Notes: generated by a model from the letters alone, not told the origin. Counted from the stretch's first letter, positions 1 through 6,783 are shown. The stretch: DNA of 11,478 bases from Sulfurovum sp. (GCA_020726085.1 DYTG01000053.1:1-11478), one strand, 5' to 3'. A program made the numbers and translations.

Positions 1-14
1 ATGTCTTTTTTCAT
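1..14 (-). CDS. Start of a gene cut by the window edge, possibly hspR
   Basis: Reading leftwards, 15 nt after the cbpA stop codon, there is an ATG followed by Lys-Lys-Asp codons before the window ends. A purine-rich AGAGGG sits about 4 nt before the ATG as a possible ribosome binding site. In Helicobacter and Campylobacter the gene after cbpA is commonly hspR, a MerR-family heat-shock repressor, so that is the natural guess. Only four codons are visible and the protein itself cannot be recognised. The assignment rests on neighbourhood alone. Confidence 0.35.
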
Positions 15-29
15 AATCCCTCTACCGCC

Positions 30-869
30 CTAGAGCTTCTCCTCGCACATTTGGCGTAGTGCCTTATCCATCTTATCAACATCGGGGAGTATCACGTTGG
101 CGACAAGATATAAATCCCCCTTAAGAGCCGTTTTGGGATTGGGGACTCCACCGCCTTGAATGCGAAACTTTTGTCCGTTTTTGGTATTTTTGGGGACTTT
201 GAGCGAGACACTTTTGTGAGGCGTTTCGACTTCAATCTTGCCACCAAACCACGCCTCTTTCAAGGGGACATCAATGGTTTTGTAGAGATCATCGTTCTCT
301 CTTTTGTACTCTTTGGAGGGAGCAATGTTGATTTGGAGCAACAAATCACCCATTTGCCCATTATGCGTTCGTCCCTTGCCTCGTACTCTAAGCGTTGAAG
401 CCTCTTTGATTCCTGCGGGTATGCGGATATCAAAGGCTTCGCCACCCGTACTGACTTGGTGTGTTCCGCCCACAATTGAGGTCATAAAGGGGATGGTGAT
501 TTGGGCTTGAACATCAAGCTTCATACCAAAACCTCCGCCAAATCCACCTCGACTCCCAAAGCCTCCACCCGCACCAAACATCTCACGCAAAATATCGTTA
601 ATATCGACACCAGAACCCTGTCCTCTGGCAAAATCATGGAAGTTTTGTCCTCCAAACATATTATCACCAAACTGATCGTATTGGGCTTTTTTCTCTTTGT
701 CGCTTAGTACTTCATAGGCTGCGTTGATCTCTTTGAATTTTTCTGTAGCTTGTGGTTCTTTGTTGATGTCGGGATGGTATTTACGTGCAAGTTTTCGATA
801 CGCCTTTTTGATCTCGTCTGCACTAGCGTTTTCACTGATTTCCAATGTTGCATACAAACTCTTTGCCAT
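30..869 (-). CDS. cbpA: CbpA-type DnaJ co-chaperone (J domain plus C-terminal substrate domains)
   Basis: This is a 279-residue Hsp40 co-chaperone that would stimulate the ATPase of DnaK and deliver unfolded clients to it in the cytoplasm. Residues 1-66 form a J domain with the HPD motif at 32-34, preceded by a basic helix (KKAYRKLARKYHPD). A Gly/Phe-rich linker runs over about 73-116 (FGAGGGFGSRGGFGGGFG). Two beta-rich C-terminal client-binding domains follow from about 117 to 265. The CxxCxGxG zinc-finger repeats of true DnaJ are absent and the protein is shorter than DnaJ, which makes it CbpA-type. The start is supported by the J domain beginning immediately (MAKSLYATLE) and by an AGAGAG ribosome binding site just upstream. 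It is divergent from glmM. Transcription probably begins at the strong promoter at 1048-1077, giving a leader of about 170 nt that contains the palindromic element. Confidence 0.93.
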   Translation of the reverse strand: MAKSLYATLEISENASADEIKKAYRKLARKYHPDINKEPQATEKFKEINAAYEVLSDKEKKAQYDQFGDNMFGGQNFHDFARGQGSGVDINDILREMFGAGGGFGSRGGFGGGFGMKLDVQAQITIPFMTSIVGGTHQVSTGGEAFDIRIPAGIKEASTLRVRGKGRTHNGQMGDLLLQINIAPSKEYKRENDDLYKTIDVPLKEAWFGGKIEVETPHKSVSLKVPKNTKNGQKFRIQGGGVPNPKTALKGDLYLVANVILPDVDKMDKALRQMCEEKL

Positions 870-904
870 TTTTCACTCTCTATCTAATAATATTTTCTTT
901 TTAA

Positions 905-1036
905 CTGATGTTACGCAAAAATAGGAGCAAAGCCCCTATTTTGGCAAGGAACACAAGTGTCCCTTACAACCCCCTAAAGCTACCCGCACAGCGGGAGAGT
1001 AGCAAAGTTTTACGAACTTTGAGTGCGTAAAATCAG
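905..1036. repeat. 132-bp palindromic element with terminal inverted repeats and four internal hairpins (MITE-like, or structured leader RNA)
   Basis: The outer arms (905-917, CTGATGTTACGCA, and 1024-1036, TGCGTAAAATCAG) are inverted repeats with one mismatch, extendable by AA/TT to 903-1038. The 7-mer TTTTTAA occurs as a direct repeat at each end (898-904 and 1037-1043), like a target-site duplication, although the flanks are T-rich. Four hairpins lie inside: 918-942 (11 pairs interrupted by one A-C), 946-965 (4+4 pairs around one A-C), 979-1003 (nested GCTAC/GTAGC and CCCGC/GCGGG) and 1004-1020 (AAAGTT/AACTTT, 5-nt loop). No convincing ORF is present. The element lies between the divergent cbpA and glmM genes, and a strong leftward promoter ends just outside it. 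It could be a non-autonomous mobile repeat, a small RNA, or a cbpA 5' leader. Confidence 0.75.
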
Positions 1037-1047
1037 TTTTTAATGAA

Positions 1048-1077
1048 ATTATATCAAAAAAGTTTAGTCTATGTCAA
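1048..1077 (-). promoter_or_regulatory. Consensus sigma-70 promoter driving cbpA and its structured leader
   Basis: On the minus strand TTGACA (1072-1077) is followed after exactly 18 nt by TATAAT (1048-1053), which is preceded by TGA as an extended -10. The start site would fall near 1041, immediately before the palindromic element. The leader to the cbpA ATG would then be about 170 nt. A full -35 hexamer is unusual in Campylobacterota, where promoters often show only a -10 and T-rich upstream DNA. Confidence 0.75.
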
Positions 1078-1111
1078 TCAACTTAGCCAATACGTTACTG
1101 TAATTTTAATA

Positions 1112-1120
1112 TGCTAAAAT
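1112..1120 (+). promoter_or_regulatory. Extended -10 promoter of the glmM operon
   Basis: TGCTAAAAT is an extended -10 (TG at 1112-1113, hexamer TAAAAT at 1115-1120), placing transcription start near 1127. The glmM ribosome binding site AAGGAA lies at 1144-1149, 9 nt before the ATG at 1159. A 7-bp inverted repeat, GTAATTT (1100-1106) and AAATTAC (1125-1131), brackets the -10 and could be an operator, but this AT-rich match may be chance. Confidence 0.55.
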
Positions 1121-1158
1121 ACGGAAATTACTTTTAATTTTACAAGGAACTACCATCT

Positions 1159-2496
1159 ATGAAACTCTTTGGAACCGATGGGGTACGAGGCAAAGCAGGT
1201 GAAAAAGTCTGCGCTCTAACCTCTATGAAACTCGCCATGGCAACGGGCATATATTTTAGAAAATTTGCCAAAACCAACAAGATTTTAGTGGGCAAAGATA
1301 CCCGAACCAGTGGCTATATGGTCGAAAGTGCGATTGTTTCGGGACTTACGGCGGTAGGCTTTGATGTGATTCAAATAGGTCCCATGCCCACCCCTACCGT
1401 AGCTTTTTTGACCCAATCGATGCGATGCGATGTGGGGATTATGATTAGTGCTTCGCACAACCCCTATTACGACAACGGCATTAAGTTTTTTGATGCACAA
1501 GGCAACAAACTCGATAGTGCAACCGAAAACGCCATTGAAGCGATTTTTAACGACGATGAAGCGCTTCAAAATGCCCAAGTGAGCGATAGAGCCATAGGCA
1601 AATCCAAACGCATTGATGATGTGATTGGTCGCTACATTGTCCATATCAAAAACTCTTTTCCTAAAGAACTCTCTTTGATGGGGCTTCGCATTGTCGTGGA
1701 TTGTGCTAATGGGGCAGGATACAAAGTAGCTCCTACTATTTTTGAAGAGCTAGGAGCCGATGTCATTACCATTGCCGATAAACCCAACGGCTATAATATC
1801 AACGAAGGATGCGGAGCAATGCACCCCGAATATGTCGCCAAAGCTGTCCATACTTATCGTGCTGATGTGGGAATTGCTCTTGATGGAGATGCCGATAGGT
1901 TGGTACTTATTGATGAGAAGGGCAATATTGTCGATGGTGATAAGCTCATGGCAGTATTGGCACTCTATTTGAAAAATCAACACACGCTCAAAAACGATGC
2001 TATGGTAGCCACCGTGATGAGCAATCAGGGATTGGAGGAGTTTTTGAGCAAACACCGTATCAAACTCTATCGCAGTGCTGTAGGGGATAAAAACGTCGTA
2101 GAGCTTATGCAAAAGCATGATCTTAATTTTGGCGGTGAACAGAGCGGTCACATTGTCTTTAGCGATTATGCCAAAACAGGCGATGGGCTTAGTTCAGCAC
2201 TTCAAGCTCTTGCCTATTTGGTACAATCGGGCGTTAAAGCCTCCAAAGCTTTTAATCCCTACGAATCCTATCCGCAACTTTTGGTCAATTTGGCTATCGA
2301 AACCAAAAAAGAGTTTGAACATATAGAAGGGTACTCCCAGCTTACCCAAAGCATAGAGTCCAAAGGTATGCGTTATCTTTTTCGATACTCAGGCACCGAA
2401 AACAAAATACGTCTCTTGTTAGAGGGCAAAAGCAAAGCCCAACTTGAAGCTACCATGCAAGAGTGCCGTGAGTTTTTCAAGCGGGTATTAGAGTAA
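1159..2496 (+). CDS. glmM: Phosphoglucosamine mutase
   Basis: This 445-residue enzyme interconverts glucosamine-6-phosphate and glucosamine-1-phosphate in the cytoplasm, on the route to UDP-GlcNAc for peptidoglycan and lipopolysaccharide. All family signatures are intact. The N-terminal substrate loop is GTDGVRGKA (5-13). The phosphoserine motif is ISASHNPYYDNGIKFF (96-111), with Ser99 expected to carry the catalytic phosphate. The metal-binding loop is DGDADR (242-247). The sugar-specificity loop is GGEQSGH (325-331), and the C-terminal phosphate-binding loop is RYSGTENKIRLL (409-420). The length is normal for GlmM. The start is fixed by the AAGGAA site 9 nt upstream and by MKLFGTDG, which is where the family begins. 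It is the first gene of an operon; its TAA shares one base with the lspA ATG, which suggests translational coupling. Confidence 0.97.
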   Translation: MKLFGTDGVRGKAGEKVCALTSMKLAMATGIYFRKFAKTNKILVGKDTRTSGYMVESAIVSGLTAVGFDVIQIGPMPTPTVAFLTQSMRCDVGIMISASHNPYYDNGIKFFDAQGNKLDSATENAIEAIFNDDEALQNAQVSDRAIGKSKRIDDVIGRYIVHIKNSFPKELSLMGLRIVVDCANGAGYKVAPTIFEELGADVITIADKPNGYNINEGCGAMHPEYVAKAVHTYRADVGIALDGDADRLVLIDEKGNIVDGDKLMAVLALYLKNQHTLKNDAMVATVMSNQGLEEFLSKHRIKLYRSAVGDKNVVELMQKHDLNFGGEQSGHIVFSDYAKTGDGLSSALQALAYLVQSGVKASKAFNPYESYPQLLVNLAIETKKEFEHIEGYSQLTQSIESKGMRYLFRYSGTENKIRLLLEGKSKAQLEATMQECREFFKRVLE

Positions 2497-2948
2497 TGCG
2501 TTATTTGGTTATCTTTTTTTTGGTAGTTTTGGGGACGTTTGTTATTGATCAAGCCATCAAAGATCTTTTTGTCAATAGCTACTATTGGGACTCTAAGTGC
2601 ATCTCGTTGGAGCTTCACTACAACAAAGGGGTAGCCTTTTCGATGTTGGCTGAACTGGGTGAATATGTCAAATGGTTGCAAATTTCACTCGTAACGTTTG
2701 TGGTGATTTTTGTCTTTTATGAGGGGTATATCCAAAAGTTTCCTTTTGCGTTGGGGTTGCTTGTAGGAGGTGCTTTGGGCAATATTTATGATCGCTTTCA
2801 TCATGTAGGCGTGGTCGATTATGTGGCGTGGCACTGCGGATTTGATTTTGCGGTTTTCAACTATGCCGATGTCATGATCGATATTGCTATTGTTTGGATT
2901 TTGCTTATCTCCTATTTGCAAGAGCGAAAAGAGAAGCGAGACAAATGA
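2496..2948 (+). CDS. lspA: Lipoprotein signal peptidase (signal peptidase II)
   Basis: This is a 150-residue inner-membrane aspartyl protease that removes signal peptides from prolipoproteins after Lgt has added diacylglycerol. Four hydrophobic segments are visible, at about 3-19, 60-76, 84-97 and 126-141. Conserved motifs include the NKGVAFSM loop (43-50), GNIYDR (95-100), and the two catalytic Asp regions VVDYV (Asp108) and FNYADV (Asp125). The length is slightly short but normal for this family. The ATG overlaps the glmM stop by one base (TAATG), and the gene ends in an ATGA overlap with the next gene, so the three genes are very likely one transcript. The glmM-lspA pairing is common in Campylobacterota. 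No part of the catalytic core is missing. Confidence 0.96.
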   Translation: MRYLVIFFLVVLGTFVIDQAIKDLFVNSYYWDSKCISLELHYNKGVAFSMLAELGEYVKWLQISLVTFVVIFVFYEGYIQKFPFALGLLVGGALGNIYDRFHHVGVVDYVAWHCGFDFAVFNYADVMIDIAIVWILLISYLQERKEKRDK

Positions 2949-3880
2949 AAATTCTATCCTTTTTGATAAGCTTTTCGTTGCTTTTTGGCTCTGTTAGTAG
3001 CACCGATATAACCCCTATGGGAGTCAAAAGCGATTATATGGGCATTGAGATACTTGATCAAAAAAAGCTCAGTTTTGGACGTATTGGGGGCTACGGTTTT
3101 AGCGAAATTTCTGATTTGGCGTATCATAGAGGAAAAAAAATACTCTACATGGTAAGCGATGAGGGAGTGGTGTTTGTTTTTGGGGCTACTTTTGGCGACA
3201 AAATTACCCAATTGACCCCTCAAAAAGCGATAAAACTGCTCAAAAGTAACGGCAAAGAGTTTAGAAATTACCAAAGAGATACCGAAGGGGCGACGCTTGA
3301 TAGTCTTAAACGCCTCATTCTCTCCTTTGAGGGGCAACCAAAAATCGCACGGTTTGGGGAGAACGGCAAAGAGCAAACGACCTATAAAATCCCCTACAAA
3401 CTCTCACAAACGCAATTTCTTCGTCACAAAAACAAAGGACTCGAAGCCCTTGCCTATCATCCAACGTACGGCTTGATATTTGCTACGGAATATCCTATCA
3501 AAAGAGACAATAAAAAAATCCAAACGCTCTACTCTAGCAACGGCTATGAGTGGAAATTCAAAGCTTCCAATGTGCAAAACGCAGCCGTAAGTGCCATTGA
3601 AGTGATGGATGATGGGAATATTTTGGTGCTTGAACGAGCCTACAACGGTCTCTTTGCCCCTTTTGTTGTCGTACTCAAAAAGGTCTATATCAATCGCCAA
3701 TGCCACCAAAAGAGACTCTGCAAAGATGAAGTTTTGGCGGTATTGGACAACTCCAAAGGATGGAGCCTTGACAACTTCGAGGGACTTACCAAAGTAGCCC
3801 CCAATCGTTATCTTATGGTGAGCGACGACGGAGACAACTTCTATCAAGATACACTGCTTATTTATTTTAGAGTCAAGTAG
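2945..3880 (+). CDS. Secreted esterase-like-of-phytase family protein
   Basis: This 311-residue protein has an N-terminal signal peptide (hydrophobic about 3-17, likely cleavage after the SVSS around residue 19), so it should be periplasmic or exported. The body looks like the phytase-like beta-propeller family called 'esterase-like activity of phytase' (Pfam PF13449). Recurring acidic blade motifs include RDTEGATLDS (111-120), NKGLEALAYHP (163-173), LERAYN (229-234), NFEGLTKV (277-284) and MVSDDGDN (291-298). Cys253 and Cys259 could form a disulfide. An in-frame ATG at 2894 would lie inside lspA; I prefer 2945 because it gives a clean signal peptide and an ATGA overlap with the lspA stop. 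The substrate is unknown, and neither phytase nor esterase activity can be inferred. The coding end overlaps the opposing pseudogene by 8 bp. Confidence 0.82.
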   Translation: MKILSFLISFSLLFGSVSSTDITPMGVKSDYMGIEILDQKKLSFGRIGGYGFSEISDLAYHRGKKILYMVSDEGVVFVFGATFGDKITQLTPQKAIKLLKSNGKEFRNYQRDTEGATLDSLKRLILSFEGQPKIARFGENGKEQTTYKIPYKLSQTQFLRHKNKGLEALAYHPTYGLIFATEYPIKRDNKKIQTLYSSNGYEWKFKASNVQNAAVSAIEVMDDGNILVLERAYNGLFAPFVVVLKKVYINRQCHQKRLCKDEVLAVLDNSKGWSLDNFEGLTKVAPNRYLMVSDDGDNFYQDTLLIYFRVK

Positions 3881-4140
3881 CTCCAGAAATCTCACCGTTG
3901 TGCAGTCGGTAAACGGTGGGGACGAGTTGCTCCATGAAGCTTTTGTAGTGAGATACGATAATTATCGATTTGTCAATTGCGTTGAGTATCTTTACTGTCT
4001 TCTGTTCGCCTCCGCTTAAATCAAAAACAATGCGTTGTTTGAGATGTTTTATATGCAACGCTTTGAGTATCCTATCGGCTTTTTGCAAAGCCTCCTCTTG
4101 CTCGTAGCAAAAAGATGATATCTTCTATGACCGTCGGAGA
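3873..4140 (-). pseudogene. Remnant of an ECF-type metal transporter ATPase (CbiO/NikO-like)
   Basis: Reading leftwards, SPTVIEDIIFLL begins at 4140. After a one-base frame change near 4106 the reading continues as YEQEEALQKADRIL, then the ABC signature LSGGEQ, and ends ...SIIIVSHYKSF...VYRLHNGEISGAT at 3873. The order matches the second half of an ATP-binding cassette protein of the CbiO type: the xPTVxEDI segment, helical domain, signature, His switch and C-terminal beta strand. Between LSGGEQK and the SIIIVSH strand, where roughly 50 residues with Walker B (LLDEPT) should be, only about ten residues remain. No Walker A appears anywhere upstream. The gene is therefore truncated, frameshifted and internally deleted, and cannot hydrolyse ATP. 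The link to Ni/Co uptake comes partly from the adjacent DUF4198 remnant. Confidence 0.75.
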
Positions 4141-4270
4141 CAACAAAGGAGTATAAAAAGGTGTTGATAAGCCTCAAGGACTTGCTCTTCATTATTTTGT
4201 TTTTTGAGGAAAAAAATATCACGAATATAAGCAAAAATCCCAATACGGCATTTATCTGCTGTTTGTTTTG
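4141..4270 (-). other. Unassigned debris between the two transporter remnants
   Basis: The minus-strand frame that continues from the DUF4198 remnant stays open here and encodes a hydrophobic stretch, INAVLGFLLIFVIFF (about 4211-4255), followed by basic residues. That would fit a scrap of a membrane component such as a CbiQ/NikQ-type T protein, but it is too short to identify. A different minus-strand frame is also open and hydrophilic. I can defend no start codon or product. Confidence 0.35.
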
Positions 4271-4513
4271 CAGGATTTTGATGGTGTAGCTGCTTCTCTA
4301 TGCTTTGTGGTCACGCTTGATAGTTTTGCGTTTAGAGGTTAGGGGTGTTTCCCTATTCATAGCAGTCTGCTCAAGCGGATGCATAAAAGAGATATTAAAC
4401 TCAATCGTTGTCTCATTTTTATCCCACACGGTGTCACGGCTTGGCAAAAGGGTCAAAAAGTGCGCTTGGGCTACCACACCCAAACCCACTAGCCATAAAA
4501 CTATTTTGTTCAT
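4271..4513 (-). pseudogene. Truncated DUF4198 (NikK-like) periplasmic protein
   Basis: From the ATG at 4511-4513 the minus strand encodes MNKIVLWLVGLGVVAQAHFL, a clean signal peptide ending in AQA-H. It is followed by LLPSRDTVWDKNETTIEFNISFMHPLEQTAMN, which has the AHF..LLPS...F.HP.E pattern of DUF4198 proteins found beside nickel and cobalt ECF transporters. A TAG at 4298-4300 stops the frame after 71 codons. The same frame then continues with RSSYTIKIL, which resembles the next DUF4198 strand, before similarity is lost. A full-length family member is roughly three times longer. The ribosome binding site (AAGGAA, 7 nt before the ATG) and promoter remain intact, so decay seems recent and a short secreted peptide may still be made. 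The NikK-like identity is pattern recognition without a database search. Confidence 0.65.
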
Positions 4514-4521
4514 TATGTTTG

Positions 4522-4555
4522 TTCCTTAGCATAGAGAATTTTATGGATTTTATCA
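4522..4555 (-). promoter_or_regulatory. Preserved promoter and ribosome binding site of the decayed metal-uptake operon
   Basis: On the minus strand TGATAAAAT (4547-4555) is an extended -10 with hexamer TAAAAT at 4547-4552, predicting a start near 4540. The ribosome binding site AAGGAA (4522-4527) precedes the ATG at 4513. Both look functional although the genes behind them are broken. Confidence 0.5.
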
Positions 4556-4570
4556 AAATTATCTTGCGGA

Positions 4571-4600
4571 CTCTCCAAAAGCTATGGGAATTTTGGAGAG
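4571..4600. repeat. Perfect 10-10-10 inverted repeat
   Basis: CTCTCCAAAA (4571-4580) and TTTTGGAGAG (4591-4600) are perfect inverted repeats separated by exactly 10 nt. Half-site centres are 20 bp apart, about two helical turns, which suits a dimeric regulator bound on one DNA face. The repeat lies roughly 30-60 bp upstream of the predicted start site of the decayed metal-uptake operon and about 50 nt beyond the dxs stop. It could be an operator or the dxs transcription terminator. No U-tract follows it on either strand, which argues against a classic intrinsic terminator. Confidence 0.6.
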
Positions 4601-4650
4601 ACTTACATCGAATAGAGGTATTTCTATATGCATACCAATCCAAAAGACCC

Positions 4651-6471
4651 CTACTTCAATCTCTTCTCAATCGTACGGGCTAGTTGGCTAGGCAGTAGCC
4701 CCATTGACTCCTCTACCAAAGTAGTATTTCCATGGGTGATAAAGCTATCTTCATACTCAAAGCTTACCACTTCAACTCCCCTGATAGCACATCCAGAGAT
4801 AGCCTCTAAGATAGCACTCCCCACTCCGCCTATCTTAGCACTGTCGCTAAAGATAAACCACTTTGTGTATCGTTGGCTAAGCACTTCGAGTAGTGTACTA
4901 TCCAAAGGCTTGACAAATCGCAAATCGACAATGGCAGGTTCAAAATTCAAATACCCAGCGGTGTTTATCGCCCGTCCTACACCGTTGCCATAGCCTATAA
5001 GAGCAACCTCACTATTGCCATCTCGAAGTATCTGCCCAACGCCTAGTTCATAGGGGATAGAGGGTGCATCACTTGCCATAAAAGCTCCTCTGGGGTAGCG
5101 AATGGCACAAGGATGATTGTAATGGAGAGCAAAATCCATAGCTAATGCAAGTGTTGTTTCGTTGTGGGGAGCTAGTAGCGTCATATTTGGAATGGGACGC
5201 AAATAGGAGATATCAAAAGCCCCCTGATGGGTTTCGCCATCTTCTCCGACAATCCCAGCTCTATCAATTGCAAAAACAACGGGCAAATCCATCAAGCAGA
5301 CATCGTGAATGATTTGATCAAATCCTCTTTGTAAAAAAGTAGAATAGATAGCGCAAAAGGGTTTAAATCCCTCTTTTGCCAACGCACCCACCGACGTAAT
5401 GGCGTGTTGTTCGGCGATAGCAACATCCCAAAAACGCTGCGGAAAGACCTCCATAGGGATATTCATACCCGTCCCACTGGGCATAGCAGCCGTCACGCCT
5501 ACAATCTTCTCGTTGCTTTTGGCAAGTTCTAAGAGTTTGTTGCCAAAGATAGAGGTTGCGGAGGGTTTAGAGGAGCTATTGCTGCTTTTGCCACTGGCTC
5601 TATCAAAGGGACTCACCCCATGCCAATGCTCTTGCTGTCCTTGGGCTATCTCATACCCTTTGCCTTTGGTGGTTTGGGTGTGGACAATGACGGGTTTTTT
5701 GAGATTTTTGGCGATCTTTAGAGCCTTGATAAGCGCTTCAAAATCGTGTCCGTCAATAGGACCAATGTACTCAATCCCCAACTCTTCAAACAAAATACCA
5801 GGTGTAATGAGCTTAAAAGACTCCTCAAAGCGTTTGGCCAAATAGGTAGCCCCCTCGGGGAGATGCTCTAGGAGCTTTTCGGTTTTGCGTTTAAGCTTTT
5901 GATAAAAGGGCGATGCCATGTGTTGCGAGAGGTAGCGACTGATAGCCCCAATGGGTTTGGCAATGCTCATCTCGTTGTCGTTGAGGATAAGAACGGCGGG
6001 GTATTTTCGTTCACCTAGTTCATTCAGAGCCTCATAAACCATCCCCGCACTCATCGAACCATCTCCGATAAGCACCACGGGGACCCTGCTATCGCTTTCA
6101 TTGTTGAGAGCAATCGCCTTGGCAGCACCTACGGCTAGTGAAATCGAAGTAGAACTATGCCCTGCAACGTAGTAATCGTAAGGCGACTCTTTGGGTTTGG
6201 CATAACCGCTAATGCCACCAAATTGCCGTAACGTATCAAAACACTCCCATCTATCGGTGAGCAGTTTGTGGGCATAGGATTGGTGCGAGACATCAAAAAT
6301 GAAAGGGTCTTGTATGCAATCAAAAACATAGTGCATCGCCACAATCAAATCGGTAGCCCCCAAAGTAGAGCTTAAATGCCCCCCGTTTTGACTCACGGTA
6401 TCCAAAATTTTATTGCGAATCTCTTGAGATAGTTTCTCTAATTGCTCTATAGTATAATCTTTAATATTCAT
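4651..6471 (-). CDS. dxs: 1-deoxy-D-xylulose-5-phosphate synthase
   Basis: This 606-residue thiamine-diphosphate enzyme condenses pyruvate with glyceraldehyde-3-phosphate to DXP, the entry step of the MEP isoprenoid pathway and a precursor for thiamine and pyridoxal. The N-terminal domain carries HLSSTLGATDL (32-42) and AGHSSTSIS (103-111). The ThDP/metal site is GDGSMSAGMVYEALN (136-150) with LNDNEMSIA (163-171). The pyrimidine-binding domain has DVAIAEQHA (349-357), where Glu354 is expected to activate the cofactor. It is followed by DRAGIVGEDGETHQGAFD (403-420). The length is typical and no signature is missing. AGAGAG upstream of the ATG is the likely ribosome binding site, and a -10-like TATTAT lies at 6504-6509. 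The gene is transcribed in the same direction as the upstream tmRNA gene but appears to have its own promoter. Confidence 0.97.
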   Translation of the reverse strand: MNIKDYTIEQLEKLSQEIRNKILDTVSQNGGHLSSTLGATDLIVAMHYVFDCIQDPFIFDVSHQSYAHKLLTDRWECFDTLRQFGGISGYAKPKESPYDYYVAGHSSTSISLAVGAAKAIALNNESDSRVPVVLIGDGSMSAGMVYEALNELGERKYPAVLILNDNEMSIAKPIGAISRYLSQHMASPFYQKLKRKTEKLLEHLPEGATYLAKRFEESFKLITPGILFEELGIEYIGPIDGHDFEALIKALKIAKNLKKPVIVHTQTTKGKGYEIAQGQQEHWHGVSPFDRASGKSSNSSSKPSATSIFGNKLLELAKSNEKIVGVTAAMPSGTGMNIPMEVFPQRFWDVAIAEQHAITSVGALAKEGFKPFCAIYSTFLQRGFDQIIHDVCLMDLPVVFAIDRAGIVGEDGETHQGAFDISYLRPIPNMTLLAPHNETTLALAMDFALHYNHPCAIRYPRGAFMASDAPSIPYELGVGQILRDGNSEVALIGYGNGVGRAINTAGYLNFEPAIVDLRFVKPLDSTLLEVLSQRYTKWFIFSDSAKIGGVGSAILEAISGCAIRGVEVVSFEYEDSFITHGNTTLVEESMGLLPSQLARTIEKRLK

Positions 6472-6783
6472 ACTAACTCTCTATACATCTTTTTTTAACT
6501 TGTATAATATTTTAGCTAAATATTGGTTTAGAGTTTGTTTTTTTGCCTATTTTAGTATCTTTTGTTATTTCAAATGGGAATTTATACGAATATTTGGTTG
6601 GTTTTCACTCCTGCCATACGCCCTGTTGGACTTCACAACCTCAATTAAACTTCAAATAAGTGAGATAAAATTGTCTCATGAGCTTTAAATGGAATGGTAT
6701 AACGTGGTGAAACTTGACATACTATAGGGTATCAAAAAAGCTTAAGAGTACCTATTTTGTGGGGTTTGATGGTGATTTTTGGA
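6472..6783. other. Intergenic region between dxs and ssrA, no gene seen
   Basis: This 312-bp AT-rich stretch holds the dxs ribosome binding site and a probable -10 (TATTAT on the minus strand, 6504-6509). Weak inverted repeats are present: TGAGA/TCTCA (6661-6665 and 6674-6678), GGTTG/CAACC (6596-6600 and 6636-6640), and ATAGGGTA/TACCTAT (6724-6731 and 6749-6755). The last one lies 28 nt beyond the tmRNA 3' end with a T6 run in its loop, so it might contribute to tmRNA termination or trimming, but it is not a classic terminator. The only plus-strand ORF begins with TTG, lacks a ribosome binding site and resembles nothing. Confidence 0.5.

Noticed and set aside
870..1158. HspR (HAIR-type CTTGAGT/ACTCAAG) operator upstream of cbpA
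   Set aside because: I looked for both half-sites and found no convincing inverted pair in this interval.
2894..2944. N-terminal extension of the phytase-like gene to the ATG at 2894
   Set aside because: It would lie wholly inside lspA and put a charged stretch in front of a good signal peptide; the ATG at 2945 overlaps the lspA stop as usual.
3404..3895. 163-codon minus-strand ORF
   Set aside because: It lies opposite the phytase-like gene, lacks motifs, and starts inside that gene without a ribosome binding site.
4628..4993. 121-codon plus-strand ORF opposite the dxs 3' end
   Set aside because: It is a Ser/Pro-rich shadow of dxs with no start signal.
6500..6688. Plus-strand 62-codon ORF between dxs and ssrA
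   Set aside because: It starts with TTG, has no ribosome binding site, a biased Phe/Ile/Leu composition from AT-rich DNA, and overlaps the dxs promoter region.
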